Shown: positions 56,436 to 64,000 of the stretch, in pieces
Numbering within the stretch: position 1 is the first letter of the stretch
How the letters are laid out: each line of letters starts with the position of its first letter
Assembly: GCA_004335635.1 (NCBI GenBank)
Contig: QAXH01005654.1
Location: 1-64,000, forward strand
DNA from: Chloromonas sp. AAM2
Taxonomy: Eukaryota; Chlorophyta; Chlorophyceae; Chlamydomonadales; Chlamydomonadaceae
Reading direction: 5' to 3'
Length of the DNA: 64,000 bases
Made by a program: the position numbers and the translations under genes
The notes under the pieces: generated by a model
Databases searched by the model: none
What the model was told of the DNA's origin: nothing
What the model saw: the letters and a program-made list of their open reading frames with translations, nothing else

Positions 56436-56630
56436 ATATCAAAACTTGAAAAGTGGAATGCCATCAACACCAAACACGCCACGGCAACTGCCAGCACGTA
56501 GTAGCCCGTTATACAAATGGGAGGGCACAAGATCTTGGCCAGCAAGTCATGCTCAAGCATGCCATGATAACGTGGAAATGTAAGCTTTGCTCGTTGTTCG
56601 CCAAAATGTTGTATGCCCGTCCATTCACAT
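56436..56630 (+). repeat. D d~190-bp dispersed repeat (partner 43164-43307)
   Basis: Longer copy of the repeat found in the ankyrin-RING intron; see 43164-43307 for shared blocks. It abuts the minus-strand GGTTGGACGGG repeat at its right side. Confidence 0.85.
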
Positions 56631-56905
56631 GAGGGAAGGGACTCCAGCCCGTCCAACCTACAAATGAAGGGAATTGTGACACACCGTGATAGTAATGGTG
56701 GTGTTCACCCCTCAATGCAAGCTACACGCTTCACGTCCATTTGGAGTACTTGTTAGGTCCCAGCTTGCCTTATCCTAAACGCCACCATTTCATAATGTGT
56801 AGAGTAGTCAGCAACTCATGCCATCTCTATCTTGGTAAAGCACGGGACTCGAGAAGAAAGGTCAGGCTTGTCCCCCTATCCCTGTCAACAACCCTTGCAG
56901 ACCTC

Positions 56906-57554
56906 AAAAAAGAAGTTTGCCAGTTCTGGGACAGTTTGTGCGAATGTGCATGAAGCTTATGTGCATGAAGCACAGTCCTGAAGCTGGGCATGTCACACAT
57001 AGTACATGAGCTCTTCCACAAGCGTGGGTACGAGCTGAGGTGGTGCCTGGTGGCTGCCAAGGATGTTGGGGCACCTCATGTGCGACACTACATGGATGTT
57101 GACACAGCAGTGTTGCGCCTGGTGTTTGAGTGTGGGTTTTGAGTGGTTGTAATGACCCAGTATCTGTTTGTCCCAGTACTTGCAGTACACCAACGTCTAC
57201 CAACACATCATGTTTGAACACACATGAGTATCACCTACATTGAGACCAACACCATGCCTGCACATCTTCGCCACATCAGTGTTGAATGTCACGTCATCCT
57301 GCCTCGTCCTGCCCAACGTGTAATGGCAGTCAACACCACCGCCTACCAACACACACACGGCCAGCATACGTTAATATGACACTGATCCAACATCACTTGT
57401 GCACGCCCACTCAGTCCCAGTATCGACACTGCACGGCTACCAACACACGCATCAGCAACTCATGTGACCACCAGATAAAACTGAACTCACACATAACGGC
57501 ATCGCCGCCAGTGCCAGTCCCAAGAATTGTACCAGAACTGGCAAAATTCTTTTT
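56906..57554. mobile_element. ~650-bp TIR-bounded element carrying a methyltransferase fragment
   Basis: Left end: six A, gaagtttgccagttctggga, cagtttg. Right end in reverse complement: A-run, gaattttgccagttctggta, caattcttg. These are the same inverted ends as the 203-bp MITE at 49669. Flanks again show TC on both sides (ACCTC|...|TCTGTT). Between the ends, about 120 bp encode a methyltransferase piece (56969-57085); the remainder is non-coding. It resembles a Pack-type element: non-autonomous ends around a captured gene fragment. Confidence 0.7.
56969..57085 (+). pseudogene. C5-DNA-methyltransferase fragment inside the TIR element
   Basis: The plus-strand frame reads LKLGMSHIVHELFHKRGYEL then RWCLVAAKDVGAPHVRH, matching the region between motifs VI and VIII of C5-DNA methyltransferases (GAPxxR is the conserved end). 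It overlaps and extends the matching part of the fragment at 46.7-47.0 kb and lacks that copy's 1-nt deletion. Sequence after RHYM is unrelated. Too short to be functional. Confidence 0.75.
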
Positions 57555-57946
57555 TCTGTTATGGCATAAAATTGGCTCAAAGTGTTCTCTCTAGCTCTGC
57601 GCCTGCTGCCGGCGACCATCCTCATCTGTTGTCAGGCATCAGCCATTGCCACTTGAGCATAGCATGCCCTGAGCTGAACAGGGACGGGAGCACCTTCGGA
57701 GTACATGTCGTCCTTTGATAGTATGCCCTTTCGCGTGCGCTCTCTCAAGTGTTGTCGTGTGTATAATAGCCTCTGCGCTTCCTACAACCAGCCTCCCCCA
57801 GTACAGGCATGTCACCAGGGTGTTTCCACGATGTGTGCAGCATATTCGTCTTTGGCCATCTGACAGGGCTCTGTGTTTGCTGGTCAGTCCGTACCAAGGA
57901 GCCGGCTGTCCGGCTGTGTCTGCAGTAGTCTGATCTTTCCTGCGCC

Positions 57947-58759
57947 TTAGACCGGTTCTTCAGGTTCCTTTGCGTCTCCTTCCAAGGACAGCAGTTCATG
58001 AAACGGCTCGTAGTACTCGTGCTTCAGGGTGCAGAGAAGAAAGGTCTTGAACTGCGGACAGCGCATAGCAGTCATCCATTCCGAACCGTGGGTGCCCGGG
58101 CACATGGGTTTGTAATGAGGGCACAGTGTGGTACTAAGGAACGAGAAACACACATCTGGCCAGCAAGCTCCATCACCACCAGCCATGATGCAGAATGGTT
58201 GATCCAGCCCGCGGCCCCATGTCCCGACTTCCGGATACGCTGGTAGAAAAGCATGCAACTTAATATACAGACTATGAGGATAGCACCCAGGCGAGGTTTG
58301 ACGGCCTTGGCATGTAAGCGAGCTCCAATCCCTTCCCAGACAGACTGTGAAGCGTGTACTCACCATGTCCTGACACTCGTCCACGTAATCTTTCTTGGCT
58401 GCAGTAGCTGTTTCTCTGCACTTCACCCACTCCTGCAAGCAGTGAGCTTCCGTAAGGGTTACCAACTTCTGCTAACTTTGTCCCGTGTACTTTGTCAGGC
58501 GTGCTGATGGTTGCTCTTTGACCGTATGACGCTCATTTCTTGCATCAAGCATCTCCAAGCGGAGAAGTGTGCGGGGGTTCAGGGCATCCTGGCTGGTAGC
58601 AAGCAATCACTAGGGCTGTCAATGCCTTCTTACCTGGTGCTCAACCTTGCATGGTCCAGCCTCAATAAATGCACAGATAGGACAACCTGAGCTGCTGTTG
58701 GCGCCGTCCTCATCCCCAGCGCCTGCACCCTTGGGTGTGTTCTGGGCATCAGCTGCCAT
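57947..58759 (-). CDS. GCK-domain protein
   Basis: Three exons on the minus strand: 58759-58634, 58432-58364, 58051-57947; 99 aa, phase 0 throughout. The first exon has a low-complexity start (GAGAGDEDGANSSS) and then CPICAFIEAGPCKVEHQ, the Gly-Cys-Lys core naming the domain. The second reads EWVKCRETATAAKKDYVDEC and the third FKTFLLCTLKHEYYEPFHEL. The spaced cysteines (CPIC, GPC, KC, EC, LC) and the YYEP ending fit the GCK domain of plants and protists, a compact cysteine-rich helical fold whose biochemical role is not established. The acidic C-terminus ends KEPEEPV. Divergent from the dihydrouridine synthase. Confidence 0.85.
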
Positions 58760-58999
58760 CACAACTACGCCAGGTGCTGCCTGGTCTCAGCCATGCAAGC
58801 ACAGCAGCTCTTGTCCGTGTGAAGGACGGCTTCAAGCTACCTGAGAGTGGTCGCTTGGCTCAGGTTTTAAGCTACAAGCCTGAGGAGTTGAGATGATGGG
58901 GCCGCCAGGACGTAACGTCAACCAACTCAACAGGAGGGCACCGGCATATCTCGCGAGTGCTGCCACTACATTCTGTATTCTGTACAAGTGGTCGCCTTC
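58760..58999. promoter_or_regulatory. Shared upstream region between the GCK and DUS genes
   Basis: A 240-bp head-to-head gap between ATGs, so 5' UTRs and promoters must overlap or be very short. Confidence 0.5.
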
Positions 59000-63197
<4,198 letters not shown>

Positions 63198-63683
63198 GAC
63201 CACAACTAGACTAGTCTCGATGACTTGACATGCACGCTGCGCACTGCTGCCCCTTTTTTTACACTTGTGTCATGTAAGCCGATTTCGTTTTGAAGCCCAG
63301 TGTAACAGTGAGATTTCTAAAAACAAAATGTTTGCCAGTTCTAGGACAATTCTCTGGTGAGTCTTGTGACAATTCTAACTAGGATTTGATGTGCGCTGTT
63401 GTGCCAGTGTCATCTGCCACTCAGGTTGCGTTTACGACCGTTACCTGGACTTGTCGCAGTCTCACACACCACTGACTCACCACTTGATCTACACATCTCA
63501 ACGATGTCAGACTCAGGCTCATAAAAATTGTCCCAGAATGGCTGCTGAAAAGCCAAATCATTGTTGTGCCATAAATACCAAGGAAAGGCCATAAAAGTTG
63601 TCAGGAGGCCTGATGTGTGCATGACACCGGACATTGAAATTGCGTGGTTCTCTAAGAAAAGGGGCAGAAGCTGTCTCTGAGGA
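63198..63683. other. Intergenic region between DUS and the right-edge gene
   Basis: Expected 3' UTRs of two convergent genes. It holds a degenerate inverted pair of MITE ends at 63319-63546. Confidence 0.5.
63319..63546. mobile_element. Degenerate ~230-bp MITE-like element
   Basis: Left end aaaaacaaaatgtttgccag then ttctaggacaattctc; right end in reverse complement gcagccattctgggacaatttttatg. The inverted arrangement and spacing match the 203-bp element at 49669, but both ends carry more substitutions, so this is an older copy. Confidence 0.55.
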
Positions 63684-63851
63684 CTAATCGTTCTTCTCTG
63701 GTGGCGCAGTCCCTAGGAACGGCAGCTCAATCTTCCCAATCTTCCACAACCCGTACAGGGAACTAGCGGCCAGGAACAAGAACACGGTGCCGGTGTAGTT
63801 TGGATACAAGACGTCCTGGACAAACGCGTCCCAATCCTCTGGCAGAAAGCC
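63684..63851 (-). CDS. Last exon of a small membrane protein (5' part outside the window)
   Basis: A 56-codon terminal exon with a cag acceptor at 63852 and stop at 63684. It reads GFLPEDWDAFVQDVLYPNYT, then a hydrophobic helix (VFLFLAASSLYGLWKIG), then a short polar tail KIELPFLGTAPPEKND. One transmembrane segment is clear. I do not recognise the family. Earlier exons must lie to the right of the window. The gene is convergent with DUS. Confidence 0.65.
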   Translation of the reverse strand, partial: GFLPEDWDAFVQDVLYPNYTGTVFLFLAASSLYGLWKIGKIELPFLGTAPPEKND

Positions 63852-64000
63852 CTGCAAGCACACACATGAACATAAGGCAATTGAATCGTCAGCATCACAC
63901 ATGAAATGGTCATGACACAGTCAGAGCACTTGCACTTGACGAGGATCAGAGTGGCACACATCTGGAAAAAGCAAGCATCGTGGGACTAGTAAGACACTGC

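Larger units (their letters stand above)
55719..57946. other. 2.2-kb repeat-rich intergenic region
   Basis: Holds a MITE terminus at 56249-56285, the ~190-bp repeat at 56436-56630, a GGTTGGACGGG repeat on the minus strand (56630-56705) and the TIR-bounded element 56906-57554. No host gene is supported. Confidence 0.55.

Overview
The window is nuclear DNA of a eukaryote, most probably a chlorophyte green alga. Nearly every recognisable gene is cut by many short introns with GT(G)...(G/T)CAG borders. The gene set mixes plant-type families (GCK domain, plastid-style UVR protein, ankyrin-RING ligase, DusA-type dihydrouridine synthase, KVAG/KT-type sugar-nucleotide translocator) with general eukaryotic genes, and TGTAA, the usual algal poly(A) signal, follows some stop codons. 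The alga assignment is inference; no rRNA or organelle marker is present. Exon models were built by hand from reading frame, splice dinucleotides and phase. All lengths quoted close in frame unless stated.

Layout, left to right. 1-2.9 kb: an AT-richer patch with an intron-less orphan ORF, an antisense zinc-ribbon-like remnant that overlaps its 3' end, and an inverted fragment of the ORF. 2.9-7.9 kb: divergent pair ASF1 (-) and DPH2 (+). 9.2-12.6 kb: CysQ/SAL1-type nucleotidase (-). 12.6-16.1 kb: gene-free, repeat-bearing. 16.1-20.2 kb: divergent pair UVR-SnoaL protein (-) and a RAB5IF-like membrane protein (+). 21.5-30.2 kb: a very long bacterial-type IF-2 (-) with a polyglutamine N-terminus. 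30.6-33.6 kb: an unrecognised multi-exon gene (+), divergent from IF-2. 35.9-38.4 kb: NSRP1/CCDC55 (+). 39.4-46.2 kb: ankyrin-RING E3 ligase (+). 46.2-51.2 kb: repeat-rich, with a broken C5-DNA-methyltransferase fragment and a MITE. 51.2-55.7 kb: divergent pair sugar-nucleotide translocator (-) and DOT1-like methyltransferase (+). 55.7-57.9 kb: mobile-element debris, including a TIR-bounded element that holds another piece of the methyltransferase. 57.9-63.2 kb: divergent pair GCK protein (-) and dihydrouridine synthase (+). Right edge: last exon of a small membrane protein (-).

The genes are housekeeping genes and do not form a pathway. Several touch translation (DPH2, IF-2, DUS) or chromatin/RNA (ASF1, DOT1-like, NSRP1). 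The less expected content is (i) a MITE-like family with A-rich ends and a core reading GCCAGTTCTGGGACA, for which the window holds both a filled and an empty copy of the same site; (ii) carriage of DNA-methyltransferase fragments next to those ends; (iii) a DPH2 that lacks all three positions where the family carries iron-sulfur cysteines; and (iv) many short unique segments duplicated between introns and intergenic DNA, including a 75-bp copy of the last coding exon of the RING gene.
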